Shown here piece after piece: positions 8,026-17,156 of a DNA stretch of 64,000 nucleotides. Under the pieces are notes generated by a model. The model was given only the letters and a program-made list of their open reading frames with translations, searched no databases and had not been told where the DNA came from. The stretch comes from an uncultured Burkholderiales bacterium (GTDB taxonomy: Bacteria > Pseudomonadota > Gammaproteobacteria > Burkholderiales > Burkholderiaceae_C): contig CAILYC010000040.1 in the NCBI GenBank assembly GCA_903838355.1, positions 62,001-126,000 on the forward strand, written 5' to 3'. Every line of letters begins with the position of its first letter. Positions within the stretch are counted from its first letter, which is position 1. Position numbers and translations under genes: made by a program.

Positions 8026-9221
8026 GCCCTTTAGAAGAACGCATCAATTCACCCATTTCCAGCGCTGAACTCGAGCGCCGTTGGCGAGCGGTGCGCGCGG
8101 CCATGGCCGAGCACCACATCGATGTCTTGTTGATGCAGTCCAACAACGACTTCATGGGTGGCTATGTCAAGTATTTCACCGACATCCCTGCCACCAATGG
8201 CTACCCGGTGACAGTGGTCTTTCCAGTCGACGACCGCATGAGCGTGGTCGGTCAAGGTCCCTTCAACACGGTGAGAGAATTCTCGGGCGAGGATGATTTG
8301 CTGCGCCGCGGCGTGGCCCGCTTTATGAGCACCCCCAGTTATTCGGCCGCCCACTACACCGCAGGGTATGACGCGGAACTCGCCCAAAAAGCACTGGAAA
8401 AATACGCCAACGGCACGGTTGGCCTCTTGGGGACAGCGTCGATGTCTTATGCGTTGATCGATACCCTCAAAAAGGGTCCACTGTCGAGTGCCAAATTCAT
8501 CGACGCTTCTGAAATCGTTGACCAGATCAAAGGCATCAAAAGCGAAGAAGAAATAAGCTTCATGCGCCGCGTCGCCCACATGCAAGACCGCGCCATGGAG
8601 GCGGTCTTTGCAGGGATCAAGCCTGGCATGCGGGACATTGAAGTGGCGGCCATTGCCGAACAAGTCGGGCACAGCTTTGGCAGCGAACAAGGCCTCTTCT
8701 TGTGTGCATCCAGTCCCGTGGGGGTGCCCCCCGTGTTTGCCAACCGGCATCAACAAAACCGCATCATCCATGAAGGCGACCAATTCACACTTTTGATTGA
8801 GAACAGTGGTGTGGGAGGCTTCTACTGTGAACTCGGTCGCACTTGTGTGCTCGGTCAAGCCAGTGCAGAAATGCTCGATGAGTACGCATTTGTCCTAGAA
8901 GCGCAACAATTCACCGCCAGCTTGCTGCGCCCAGGTGCTTCATGCTCGGACATCTGGCACGAGTACAACCAGTACATGCGCGAGCACGGTCGCCCCGAAG
9001 AGAAGCGTCTTCACTGTCATGGACAAGGCTACGACATGGTGGAGCGACCCTTGGTGCGATTTGATGAGACCATGAAAATCGCCAAGAACATGGTGCTCTC
9101 AGCCCACCCGACCTACACCACGGAGCGCACCTACAGTTGGTCTTGCGATGACTTCTTGGTGGGCGAGCAAGACGCCTCAGAGCGACTCCACGCCTTCCCA
9201 CAAAAAATCTTTGAGCTCTGA
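8022..9221 (+). CDS. M24/creatinase-fold protein with substituted metal ligands
   Basis: 399 aa, close to creatinase (about 400 aa) and Xaa-Pro dipeptidases, with the N-terminal creatinase domain (about 20-160) and a pita-bread C-terminal domain (about 170-395). The five metal ligands of active M24 peptidases (Asp, Asp, His, Glu, Glu) are largely lost: the two Asp positions read Glu260 (LIENSG) and Glu270 (YCELGRT), the His is kept as His333 in HCHGQG, and the two Glu positions fall in MVLSAHPTY and WSCDDFLVG. That argues against ordinary dipeptidase activity and for a creatinase- or lyase-like C-N or C-O cleaving enzyme. It starts inside the end of the dehydrogenase gene. A second Bug receptor gene follows 31 bp later. 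Confidence 0.8.
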   Translation: MSPLEERINSPISSAELERRWRAVRAAMAEHHIDVLLMQSNNDFMGGYVKYFTDIPATNGYPVTVVFPVDDRMSVVGQGPFNTVREFSGEDDLLRRGVARFMSTPSYSAAHYTAGYDAELAQKALEKYANGTVGLLGTASMSYALIDTLKKGPLSSAKFIDASEIVDQIKGIKSEEEISFMRRVAHMQDRAMEAVFAGIKPGMRDIEVAAIAEQVGHSFGSEQGLFLCASSPVGVPPVFANRHQQNRIIHEGDQFTLLIENSGVGGFYCELGRTCVLGQASAEMLDEYAFVLEAQQFTASLLRPGASCSDIWHEYNQYMREHGRPEEKRLHCHGQGYDMVERPLVRFDETMKIAKNMVLSAHPTYTTERTYSWSCDDFLVGEQDASERLHAFPQKIFEL

Positions 9222-9252
9222 GCCGACACTCGGCTAGAGCATCAACCCAACA

Positions 9253-10278
9253 ATGAACCCCCTCTCCCCACAGGTCAATGCCATGAACTATCCCTCACGC
9301 TCGCTCTTGTTGACGACTGGGCTCATCACCTTGGTATTGAATTGCGCCAGCGCATGTTGTCAAACGGCTTTCCCTAGCAAAACAATCACCATGATTGTGC
9401 CCACGGCGCCAGGTGGCCCCATTGACATGACCGCTCGCATTGTGGCCAAGGACCTGTCTGTCGAGCTCGCGCAACCCATTGTGATCATGAACAAACCAGG
9501 GGGTTCTCAAAAAATTGGCGTGGAGTTTTTATTGGCTGCCGCCAAGGACGGCTACACCATCGCCGCCGTCTCACCAGCGTCTATGTCCATCAACCCCGTG
9601 ATTGAAAAATCTGTGGGCTACGATCCCTTGAAAGACTTCACCTATTTGGCCAATGGCATTGAATACCAATCGGTCTTGGTGGTGCACCCATCCGTACCCG
9701 CCAAGAACTTGGCCGAATTGATCGCCTACGCCAAAGCCAACCCGGGCAAATTGAGCTATGGGTCTGGCGGAAACGGCTCAAGCATGCAGTTCACCACCTC
9801 GACCTTTTTGTATTTGACCAACCTGGACGCACTACAAGTTACCTACAAATCGAGTGGGCCCGCCATGCTGGGCCTTTTAAGTGGTGAGGTCAATATGCTG
9901 ATGCCCGACCTGGGCGAAATTCGGCAATACGTGCTCAATGGCGCCGTCGTGGGCTTGGCCGTGACGGGTTCTGAGCGCAACAAACGTTTGCCCAATATCC
10001 CCATTTTTCCCGAGTCCAGCAACCCCGAGCTCAAGAACTGGACCTACACCGGTTGGATTGGTTTTGTCGCCAGCGCCGGTATTCCTGCTGAAGCAGCACA
10101 GAGACTCCAAAGCGCATTTCAAACCACCTTAAAAACCGACAAAATGAAAGAAGCCTTTGATGGTATTGGCTTTAAAGTCATTGCCACACCACCGGCCGAG
10201 TTCAAAAAAAAAATCGCCGATGGCTTGGAGAGCAATAGAAAAGTGGTCAAGGCCATGGGACTTAAGCCTGCGTCTTGA
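9253..10278 (+). CDS. Bug/TctC-family receptor protein
   Basis: 341 aa, orphan periplasmic receptor. The start is uncertain: ATG at 9253, or ATG at 9283, which gives a more compact signal peptide (MNYPSRSLLLTTGLITLVLN). The mature N-terminus FPSKTITMIVPTAPGGPIDMTAR and the later KPGGSQKIGVEFLLAAAKDGYTIA block are typical; GSGGNGSSMQFTTS and PAMLGLLSGEVNMLMPDL follow the family pattern. It closes the operon-like group Bug, ThDP enzyme, hydroxyacid dehydrogenase and M24-like protein. Its position next to catabolic enzymes suggests that it binds their substrate or a related acid. Confidence 0.9.
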   Translation: MNPLSPQVNAMNYPSRSLLLTTGLITLVLNCASACCQTAFPSKTITMIVPTAPGGPIDMTARIVAKDLSVELAQPIVIMNKPGGSQKIGVEFLLAAAKDGYTIAAVSPASMSINPVIEKSVGYDPLKDFTYLANGIEYQSVLVVHPSVPAKNLAELIAYAKANPGKLSYGSGGNGSSMQFTTSTFLYLTNLDALQVTYKSSGPAMLGLLSGEVNMLMPDLGEIRQYVLNGAVVGLAVTGSERNKRLPNIPIFPESSNPELKNWTYTGWIGFVASAGIPAEAAQRLQSAFQTTLKTDKMKEAFDGIGFKVIATPPAEFKKKIADGLESNRKVVKAMGLKPAS

Positions 10279-10322
10279 TCTTGAGCCTAAGTTGAGGTTT
10301 TGAACGTGAGAAACTTTAAACC

Positions 10323-10365
10323 CTCGCCTTTGGCGCTGCTTTTTAAGCTGAGGAACGCTTAAAAA
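10323..10365. terminator. Possible terminator in the convergent junction
   Basis: Between the Bug gene and the convergent molybdenum-subunit gene, a small CGCC-TTT-GGCG hairpin is followed by CTGCTTTTT on the plus strand. It overlaps a 9-bp inverted repeat (TTTTTAAGC / GCTTAAAAA) that runs into the end of the minus-strand gene. Weak evidence. Confidence 0.3.
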
Positions 10366-12748
10366 AACCCGACTCGTGCAAAATCTCAAATAGCCGAGGT
10401 GGCGTCAAGGGCGCTTCTTTTAAAAAGAGGCCCGTCTCCTTGAGTGCGTTTTCAATGGCCGAGATGATGGCTGCCGCCGCGGGAATGGTCCCACCCTCAC
10501 CAGCACCCTTGACACCCAAGGGATTCAAGTAAGTGGGACTGCAAAGGTGCACCAACTGCGCATGGGGCACATCGGTGGACATGGGTAGCAAATACTCGGC
10601 GAAATTGGTGGAAATGGGTTGGGCTTCATCATCGTAGCGCATCCACTCCAAGGTGGCGTTCCCGATGCCGTGGGCAATGGAGCCTTGGATTTGCCCATCC
10701 ACCAGCAAAGGGTTGATCAAGTTGCCACTGTCGTGCGACATACAGTAGCGAATGATGTTGATTTGCCCCGTGTCCGTGTCGAGCTCGAGTTCAGCCACGG
10801 CCGTGCCATTGCAATACGTCGACTGGGAAGGCGAAAAATATTGGGTGTCCTCAAGTCCATTGGTAACCCCAGGCGGAAAAGAAAAGCCAGGCATACCTTG
10901 AGAGACACGGGCGAGTTCGGCAAAAGTTTTACGCAGCACTGGATTGCTCTGCACAAAACACACCCCATCCTCGAGTGACAATTCTTCGGGTTTGACTTGC
11001 AGCAAAAATGCGCCCAGGGCCAAGACTTTATCTCGTACACTCTTGCCGGCCAAATACACCGAGTTGCCTGCAGTGGCGGTGATGCGAGAGGCAAAGGTGC
11101 CAATACCCATGGAGATGGTGCTCGTGTCGGCCGTGATCACATCGATCATGGACATGGGCACGCCCAACTGATCGGCACAGATTTGCGCAAAAATGGTTTT
11201 GTGCCCTTGCCCCTGAGGACAAGCGGCGGTGAGCACGGTCACACGACCATCTTGTTGAACCCTGACTGTGGCCCCTTCAAACGGACCCAGACCTGTGCCT
11301 TCGACAAAATTGGCAAATCCGATACCGATGAAACGCCCCTCAAGTCTCGCTTGGGCTTGACGGGCTGGGAAGTTGGCATAGTCGGCCAATTCGAGCGCCA
11401 TGGCCTGGCACCTGGGATAGTCCCCAGTGTCATAGACCATGGGCTTGCCATCGCGGTAGATGAAGCCATTGTTGTAGGGCATCTGCTCGGGCTTGACAAA
11501 ATTGATCTCCCGAATCAACGAGCGGTCTAACCCCAAGCTGTGCGCCGCCTTGTCCATGATGCGCTCCATGGCAAACACCGCTTGGGGCCGACCGGCACCC
11601 CGCACCGGTGAGGTGGCATTTTTATTGGTGTACACCACCCGTAAATCCACACCCATACAAGGGATCACATAGGGCCCTGGTGTGGTCGTGACGCCAATGT
11701 AGGGCATGATAATGCCCCAGGGCAAATAGGCCCCATTGTCATGCGTCATGATGAGCTTGAGCCCCAAGATAATGCCCTCAGCTGTGAGCGCCAACTCCAT
11801 CTCCCACCACTGGTCGCGCTCTTGGGTGGCAGTGTAGAAGTGCTCTCTGCGGTCTTCGATCCATTTGACCGGCTGGCCCAGATCGTGGGCCGCGTGAGCG
11901 ACCAAGGCCTCCTCGGGATAGAACATCACTTTGGGACCAAAGCCACCGCCCACATCGTTGATGATGACGCGAAGTCGCTCGGGGTGCCAAGCCAAGACAT
12001 CAATCAAATTCTTCTTCTCCAAGTGTGGGGTCTGGCCTGATGACCAGACACACAAGTCACCCGTGGCCGGATCAAAGCGCGCCGCATACCCACGAGTCTC
12101 CATGGGGTGGGCCGAGCCGCGGTTGATCCAAAACGTGTCTCGCACCCGGTGAGCCGCCAATGCAAAAGCTTGGTCCAAGTCGCCAAAGCCCATCTTCACG
12201 TGGGCAGCCATATTGGAGGCAATATCGCTATGGATGGTGGGCGAAGACGGGTTCAGGGCTTGCAAACAATCGGCCACTGCGGGCAAGACCGCGTACTCCA
12301 CGCCAATGGCATCGCAGGCATCTTCGGCGAGACTTCGAGAAGATGCCACCACAAAGGCCACCGGGTCACCAACACACAAAACCTCCTTGGAGGCCAACAC
12401 CTCTTGGGTCATGACTTGTTGGATGGCCGGGTTGGGTACCAAAATGGGCAAACGTTTTTTGGCACTCTCGGGCAAATCGTCATAGAGATAGATTTTGACA
12501 ATGCCCGGCATCAAGCGTGCAACAGAGGTATCGATGGCGAGAATTTTGGCGTGAGCGTGAGGACTTCTGAGCACCGCGGCATGCAAAGCACCCTCTAGCT
12601 TCAAGTCATCCACATACTGCCCCAGACCTCTGAGGAGGGCCTCATCCTCGGTCCTTTGCACCGGCGAGCCAATGTATTTACCCGGGCGTTCGTGCTCTGG
12701 CAAAGACCGTGTTGCCCAATGGACGTCCATCTGCCCCGCGGCGCTCAT
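10343..12748 (-). CDS. Xanthine dehydrogenase-family molybdopterin-binding subunit (CoxL-like)
   Basis: 801 aa large subunit of a molybdenum hydroxylase, which uses water to hydroxylate carbon next to nitrogen, carbonyl or aromatic groups. The active-site loop reads PVRGAGRPQ at about residue 380. It lacks the AYxCSFR signature of true aerobic CO dehydrogenase, so CO oxidation is not supported and it belongs with the form II/other hydroxylases. The catalytic Glu751 sits in GVKGAGEGGT, and molybdopterin contacts such as GGGFGPK and QGQGHKTIFAQ are present. Its ATG overlaps the stop of the 2Fe-2S subunit gene by 4 bp. Organic substrate unknown; the enoyl-CoA hydratase-like gene upstream hints at a CoA-thioester or aromatic acid. 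Confidence 0.9.
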   Translation of the reverse strand: MSAAGQMDVHWATRSLPEHERPGKYIGSPVQRTEDEALLRGLGQYVDDLKLEGALHAAVLRSPHAHAKILAIDTSVARLMPGIVKIYLYDDLPESAKKRLPILVPNPAIQQVMTQEVLASKEVLCVGDPVAFVVASSRSLAEDACDAIGVEYAVLPAVADCLQALNPSSPTIHSDIASNMAAHVKMGFGDLDQAFALAAHRVRDTFWINRGSAHPMETRGYAARFDPATGDLCVWSSGQTPHLEKKNLIDVLAWHPERLRVIINDVGGGFGPKVMFYPEEALVAHAAHDLGQPVKWIEDRREHFYTATQERDQWWEMELALTAEGIILGLKLIMTHDNGAYLPWGIIMPYIGVTTTPGPYVIPCMGVDLRVVYTNKNATSPVRGAGRPQAVFAMERIMDKAAHSLGLDRSLIREINFVKPEQMPYNNGFIYRDGKPMVYDTGDYPRCQAMALELADYANFPARQAQARLEGRFIGIGFANFVEGTGLGPFEGATVRVQQDGRVTVLTAACPQGQGHKTIFAQICADQLGVPMSMIDVITADTSTISMGIGTFASRITATAGNSVYLAGKSVRDKVLALGAFLLQVKPEELSLEDGVCFVQSNPVLRKTFAELARVSQGMPGFSFPPGVTNGLEDTQYFSPSQSTYCNGTAVAELELDTDTGQINIIRYCMSHDSGNLINPLLVDGQIQGSIAHGIGNATLEWMRYDDEAQPISTNFAEYLLPMSTDVPHAQLVHLCSPTYLNPLGVKGAGEGGTIPAAAAIISAIENALKETGLFLKEAPLTPPRLFEILHESGFFKRSSA

Positions 12749-13266
12749 CGACTCGGACCGCCAAAAGGGGTCATGATCTCATCACCCAACGCGCGCATTC
12801 GCTCAGCAGCCAACAGGCCGGCCTTGATGATGGGCTGGTAACCGGTGCAGCGACACAGGTTGCCCGTGATCGCCTCTCGCACCTCCTCTTCAGATGGATT
12901 CAAGTTTTCAGCCAGCAACTCCGTCAAGGTCGTGAGCATACCGGGTGTGCAAAACCCGCACTGCAAAGCGTGTGTCTCTTTGAACGCTTGTTGCAAGACA
13001 GAGAGCGTTTGATCGGCATTGGCCAATCCCTCCACCGTGGTGATTTCGCAGCCATCGGCTTGCACCGCAAGCATAAGACAAGCGCGCGCGGTTTGGTGGT
13101 TGACCAAGACCGTGCAAGCACCACAGACCCCGTGCTCGCAGCCCACATGGGTGCCGGTGAGTTTGAGGTCTTGGCGCAAAAAATCCGCCAAGGACTTGCG
13201 GGTGCTCACCGGGCAGTCATGGGCTTTGCCATTAACGCTCAGATGAATGTGGAGTTCTTCTTGCAT
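12745..13266 (-). CDS. Molybdenum hydroxylase 2Fe-2S subunit (CoxS-like)
   Basis: 173 aa small subunit that passes electrons from the molybdenum site to FAD. The N-terminal plant-ferredoxin-type cluster is ligated by Cys43, Cys48, Cys51 and Cys63 (CEHGVCGAC...C). The helical C-terminal cluster is ligated by Cys103, Cys106, Cys138 and Cys140 (CGFC and CRC). All eight cysteines are intact. It lies between the FAD and the molybdopterin subunit genes in the usual order and overlaps the latter by 4 bp, which supports equal translation of the complex. Confidence 0.95.
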   Translation of the reverse strand: MQEELHIHLSVNGKAHDCPVSTRKSLADFLRQDLKLTGTHVGCEHGVCGACTVLVNHQTARACLMLAVQADGCEITTVEGLANADQTLSVLQQAFKETHALQCGFCTPGMLTTLTELLAENLNPSEEEVREAITGNLCRCTGYQPIIKAGLLAAERMRALGDEIMTPFGGPSR

Positions 13267-13333
13267 GTCGTTTCTCGATCGGTTTTAGGGGTCGACGCAC
13301 GGTGCGAGTGCTCAATGCGCACTGAACGGGTAT

Positions 13334-14206
13334 TCAATGCGCCTTCAATGCACGCTCAAAGGCAATGCCAAGTGCTCGGGCAGTGAGCGTTTGGGTCAAA
13401 TGGCGACGGTAGATCGAGGAGTTGTAGGCGTCGTGCATGATCTCTTCAATCGCCTCAATGTGTTCGTGCACGGCGGGGAGAACTCGCTTGTCGCCCGCTT
13501 GGCCCACCAAAGCGGACTCCAAGCCGCTCAAACGCAAAGGCGCAGGCGCCACCCCACACAAACTGATGCTCAAGCGTTCAATTTTTTGACCAGCATCCAA
13601 AGCGACCATCACCGCCACGCCAACAATGGCGTAATCGCCATGGCGCCTGGCATACTCCAAAAAACACCAACCATGGGGCCCAAGCCAAGGTTGAAGCGAC
13701 ACACGGGTCATGATCTCATCGCTGCCCAGCGCGGGCGTCATGTACATCTGTGTCCAGTCATGTATTGAGATGGTTCTGCTGCCAGCGCGGCTTTGCACTT
13801 CAATGTTCCCATCCAAAGCGCTGGTAAAGCACGGCTGCTCCGAGGCGGGATCCAAGTGGCACAAGGACCCGCCCAAAGTGCCTCGATTGCGAATCTGTCG
13901 ATGACTCACTTGATCATAGGCCTCGGGCACGAGGGGGCAAAGCTTGGCCACCAACTCCGAGCGATGAATGTGGTGTTGTCGCGTCATGGCTCCCACAACC
14001 AATCGATCGTTTTCCTCGTGAATGCCGACGAGTTCACCCACTTGATTCAGGTCAATCAGGTGATCGGGCATGGCAAAGCGAAAATTCATCATCGGCATCA
14101 AAGACTGTCCGCCAGCGAGAATTTTGTAATTCTCGAGGGTCGCGACCATCTCGAGGGCTTCACTCAAATTGGTGGGACGGTGGTATTGAAAGCGAGCTGG
14201 TTTCAT
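13334..14206 (-). CDS. Molybdenum hydroxylase FAD-binding subunit (CoxM-like)
   Basis: 290 aa medium subunit of the molybdenum hydroxylase. The FAD-binding motifs of the family are clear: AGGQSLMP at residues 31-38 and TLGGSLCHLDPAS at about 110-122, where the second is the usual TIGG...DPA pattern. A CO-dehydrogenase-type C-terminal domain follows. It is 67 bp upstream of the 2Fe-2S gene and 71 bp downstream of the enoyl-CoA hydratase-like gene, all on the minus strand, so a four-gene operon is likely. The reoxidant (quinone, oxygen or NAD) cannot be told from the sequence. Confidence 0.92.
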   Translation of the reverse strand: MKPARFQYHRPTNLSEALEMVATLENYKILAGGQSLMPMMNFRFAMPDHLIDLNQVGELVGIHEENDRLVVGAMTRQHHIHRSELVAKLCPLVPEAYDQVSHRQIRNRGTLGGSLCHLDPASEQPCFTSALDGNIEVQSRAGSRTISIHDWTQMYMTPALGSDEIMTRVSLQPWLGPHGWCFLEYARRHGDYAIVGVAVMVALDAGQKIERLSISLCGVAPAPLRLSGLESALVGQAGDKRVLPAVHEHIEAIEEIMHDAYNSSIYRRHLTQTLTARALGIAFERALKAH

Positions 14207-14277
14207 GGTTCAAGTCAGGTACAGGCGGGCAGGCTCAAGGAGGGTTGGCGCATTCACCAAGCCTCAACGACCACAGA

Positions 14278-15063
14278 TTAGGTGGGGGAGGACAAAACAC
14301 TGGCCAACAAATTCGAGGCATAACGCGCCGCCGATACGTGGTCTTGACCTGGCGCCAAGAGCAAATACTCTTTGACGGCACACAACACGTCTCGGGGGCG
14401 AGAACACAAGGTTTTTAAGTAGGCCTGCACCTCTTGGTCAAATTGATCATCGGGGTAGACCGCACTCACCATCCCAAGCCCCAAAGCTTGCGCGGCGCTC
14501 AGCTCATCGCTAGAGTAAATCAAATGGGCCAAAGCTTTAGGAGAGACCGCGTGCATGACGGCTGAAATGGCCAAGGTCGGCGGAATATTGCTGCGCATCT
14601 CGGGCAGGGAAAAACGCGCTTTGTTGGAGGCCAGAGTCAAGTCGCACAACACCGCCACGGCGCACCCCAGGCCATGGGCCACACCTTGAACCGATGACAC
14701 GAGGGGAACAGGACACTGGCGAATGGCGGCGTACAGACTCAAGATGGGGTCGGTGACTTGGGCGCGAATCTCGAGCGCCGATTTGCGCTCAGGCTTCACC
14801 CCTGGAGCAGGTGCGGGGACCAAACGACCATTGGAGAAATCGTGGCCCTGCCCGCTCAGGTGGATCACCTTGATAGCCACGTCTGAGCCCAAAGAGGTGA
14901 TGAGGCGAATCAATTCATGAATCATCGCCATGTCGAGCTTATTGCCGTCTTCGGGGCGATTGATCAGGATGTGAGCGAACTGCTCTTTGATCTCAACAGT
15001 GATGTGACTCAAGGGGTATTCCAATTTAAATGGGCTGCCATGCCCATTGGGCCCCAGCAGCAA
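14278..15063 (-). CDS. Enoyl-CoA hydratase/isomerase family protein
   Basis: 261 aa crotonase-fold protein. The second oxyanion-hole block (GVAHGLGCAVAVLCDLTLAS) and a candidate acid/base Glu in LPEMRSNIPP are recognisable. The first oxyanion block reads DFSNGRLVPAP instead of the usual F-A-G-A-D-L, so activity may differ from a plain hydratase. The start is uncertain: no ATG exists before the conserved region, and a TTG at 15063 with an upstream AAGG is used here, while another TTG at 15024 would also fit. It leads the molybdenum hydroxylase operon and probably acts on the same, possibly CoA-bound, substrate. Confidence 0.8.
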   Translation of the reverse strand: MLLGPNGHGSPFKLEYPLSHITVEIKEQFAHILINRPEDGNKLDMAMIHELIRLITSLGSDVAIKVIHLSGQGHDFSNGRLVPAPAPGVKPERKSALEIRAQVTDPILSLYAAIRQCPVPLVSSVQGVAHGLGCAVAVLCDLTLASNKARFSLPEMRSNIPPTLAISAVMHAVSPKALAHLIYSSDELSAAQALGLGMVSAVYPDDQFDQEVQAYLKTLCSRPRDVLCAVKEYLLLAPGQDHVSAARYASNLLASVLSSPT

Positions 15064-15176
15064 GACCTTGAACCTAGCCGCACAATGAGGCCAAGCCTAG
15101 GGCCGAGACAAGCATCTATTGTCCACGATTGCAGTGAGTTTTTTCACCGCAATAACCCCAAATTTCTGTAAGACTA

Positions 15177-17147
15177 TCAGGCTGGTGAGGATCGTCTTCC
15201 TCGCAAGGCCAAGCCCAGCCAAAGCAGGAGGAGGAGAGCGGGCAACAGGCCAATGTTCACCACTTTGACCCAGAACTGAAGCGCCTCGCTCTCCAATCGC
15301 AAGTTCTTGCGCAAACCCCGCAATTCCAGGCGCGCCGCACTTTCTTTTTTACGGAATTCATCAATTTGCGCTTGTTGCTCTTTTGACAAAATCGCTGCAC
15401 TTTCGCCCGGCCCCTTGTCCTTTTGCAAGGCCTTCAAAGACTCCTGGGTCTTTTGCAGGCTGTCTTCAAGCTCCTTGATTTTTCCCACATAAGCTTGCTG
15501 CGCCACCATCTCCATGTCGTGAATGACCGTGAGGGGGCGCGAAGCGCTTTGACGGGTTCTCAATGACACAAGGGCCGCATCTCCTGCATACTGGTCCACC
15601 AAGGCCTGTAAAAAACCCAAATTGCCGTTGCTGGGGTAAACAATTTTTTGTCCAAAAACTTCTTGGATCTCCACGGCCGCTTCATTGCTGATGAAGTCGG
15701 TGTCCGCAATCAACACCACGGAATTGTTGGCACTCGTTTGATTCAAGTGAACAAGCGCGGCAACAACGGGTTCAGTCGCTTCAGTCGAACCGACTTTGGG
15801 CGCTGCGGCGCCAGGGGCTTTGGAGCCGACCTGGGACTTGGCATCGGTCACCTTGGCAAGAGGCTTGCCGTTCTTGTCCACTTTGTCTTTGTCCTTGGGG
15901 TCAACTGGAGGAACAGGAGCACCATCTGGGAAAGCAGTCTTGAATTGCCCCTCAACGCGAACGGCCACCGGGTGCTCAACACCCGAGGCCTTGAAGCCTC
16001 CCATGGCCTTGTCGCCACGGTCCATCAATTGTGCGGAGCCAATCAGTGATGAGTTCTTGGAGCTGTGGATGAGCACCTCGTGCTTGAGACCGGGTGCAAC
16101 CTCAAGGCTAAAGCTGCCGGCAAAGGGAAACAAGGTGGCCCCGAGTTTGGCCGTGGCAATGTCATTGGGGTTGTAGGCTTGGTCATTGAAAGACAACAAG
16201 GTGGGCAGGCCTTGCACCCCTGCGCCCGACATGTACTGTAAATCGGACAACACTTTGCCCGTATCCAAACTCACACCCCAGCCCTTCATGAGCCGCTCCA
16301 AATTCGAGCTCGTGCCGCCTGGTTGCATGCCGCCTTGACCTGGGATCAAATCAAAGTAGGCGTAAGGGTCGAGCATCGCGATCAGCTTGCCCCCGCGCAT
16401 GACAAATTGATCCAAGGCATATTGGGTTTGCTCGCTGATGTCTTTGGGGTGCAGGACCAACAAAATTTTGATCTCGGGATCAATGGCTTTGGTGTCGCTC
16501 GCGACATTGACCACCTTGTAGTCCCGTTCGAGTTCGCTGACAAACACTTGTTTTTGCGAGGGAGGTATGCCCATCATGGGCATGCCGCGCGAGCCAAAGA
16601 CGGGCTCGGAGCTCAAAATCCCCACTTGGGTTTTATTGCCCTCTTGGGTGCGAGAGATGGCACGCACAATGTCGTACTCTAGGAGTCGCTCACGCTCCAT
16701 GGTGATGGCGGGGATGACCGATTTCTTCTCACCCCGAGAGGCCACCAGGCCCAAATAAAAATGGTCCCCATTTTGCAGGGCTTGCGCGCCAATCCCGTCA
16801 GCGGTTGCCGCGTCTTCCACCGGGGTGTCGGGCTGCGGGTCGTCGTTTTCAATGATCAATTTCCCAGCACCTGCGGACTTGAACTCGGCCAACAAATCCT
16901 CCACACGAGAGGCAAATCCTTTCAACGCCAAGGGCATGTTTTCATCGCTTTTGGAAAAATAAAACTTGATTTTGACGGGTTGATCGAGTTTTTTAAGGAC
17001 CTCACGGGTGCCTGGCGAGAGGGTATAGACCTGGTCTTGGGTCAAGTCCAAGTGAGAGTAATAATAAGCACTCCCCCAATTGAGGGCCACCACCGCCACC
17101 AAGGCAATGACAAGAGCGATGTAGATATTTTTGATCGGTTTAAACAT
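15177..17147 (-). CDS. GldG-like ABC transporter auxiliary protein
   Basis: 656 aa protein of the GldG/ABC_transp_aux family. One membrane segment lies near the N-terminus (about residues 9-28) and one near the C-terminus (about 630-650), with a large extracytoplasmic part between. The start LDLTQDQVYTLSPGTREVLKKLDQPVKIKFYFS is typical of the family. A low-complexity linker rich in Pro, Asp and Lys (about 410-450) and a coiled-coil-like stretch before the last helix are seen. It follows the permease gene by 9 bp. In Bacteroidetes such genes serve gliding; in Proteobacteria the same trio forms an exporter of unknown cargo. Confidence 0.88.
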   Translation of the reverse strand: MFKPIKNIYIALVIALVAVVALNWGSAYYYSHLDLTQDQVYTLSPGTREVLKKLDQPVKIKFYFSKSDENMPLALKGFASRVEDLLAEFKSAGAGKLIIENDDPQPDTPVEDAATADGIGAQALQNGDHFYLGLVASRGEKKSVIPAITMERERLLEYDIVRAISRTQEGNKTQVGILSSEPVFGSRGMPMMGIPPSQKQVFVSELERDYKVVNVASDTKAIDPEIKILLVLHPKDISEQTQYALDQFVMRGGKLIAMLDPYAYFDLIPGQGGMQPGGTSSNLERLMKGWGVSLDTGKVLSDLQYMSGAGVQGLPTLLSFNDQAYNPNDIATAKLGATLFPFAGSFSLEVAPGLKHEVLIHSSKNSSLIGSAQLMDRGDKAMGGFKASGVEHPVAVRVEGQFKTAFPDGAPVPPVDPKDKDKVDKNGKPLAKVTDAKSQVGSKAPGAAAPKVGSTEATEPVVAALVHLNQTSANNSVVLIADTDFISNEAAVEIQEVFGQKIVYPSNGNLGFLQALVDQYAGDAALVSLRTRQSASRPLTVIHDMEMVAQQAYVGKIKELEDSLQKTQESLKALQKDKGPGESAAILSKEQQAQIDEFRKKESAARLELRGLRKNLRLESEALQFWVKVVNIGLLPALLLLLWLGLALRGRRSSPA

Positions 17148-17156
17148 TCTGGGACC

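Noticed and set aside
10343-13266. True aerobic carbon monoxide dehydrogenase
   Set aside because: The large subunit lacks the AYxCSFR active-site loop; it reads VRGAGR.
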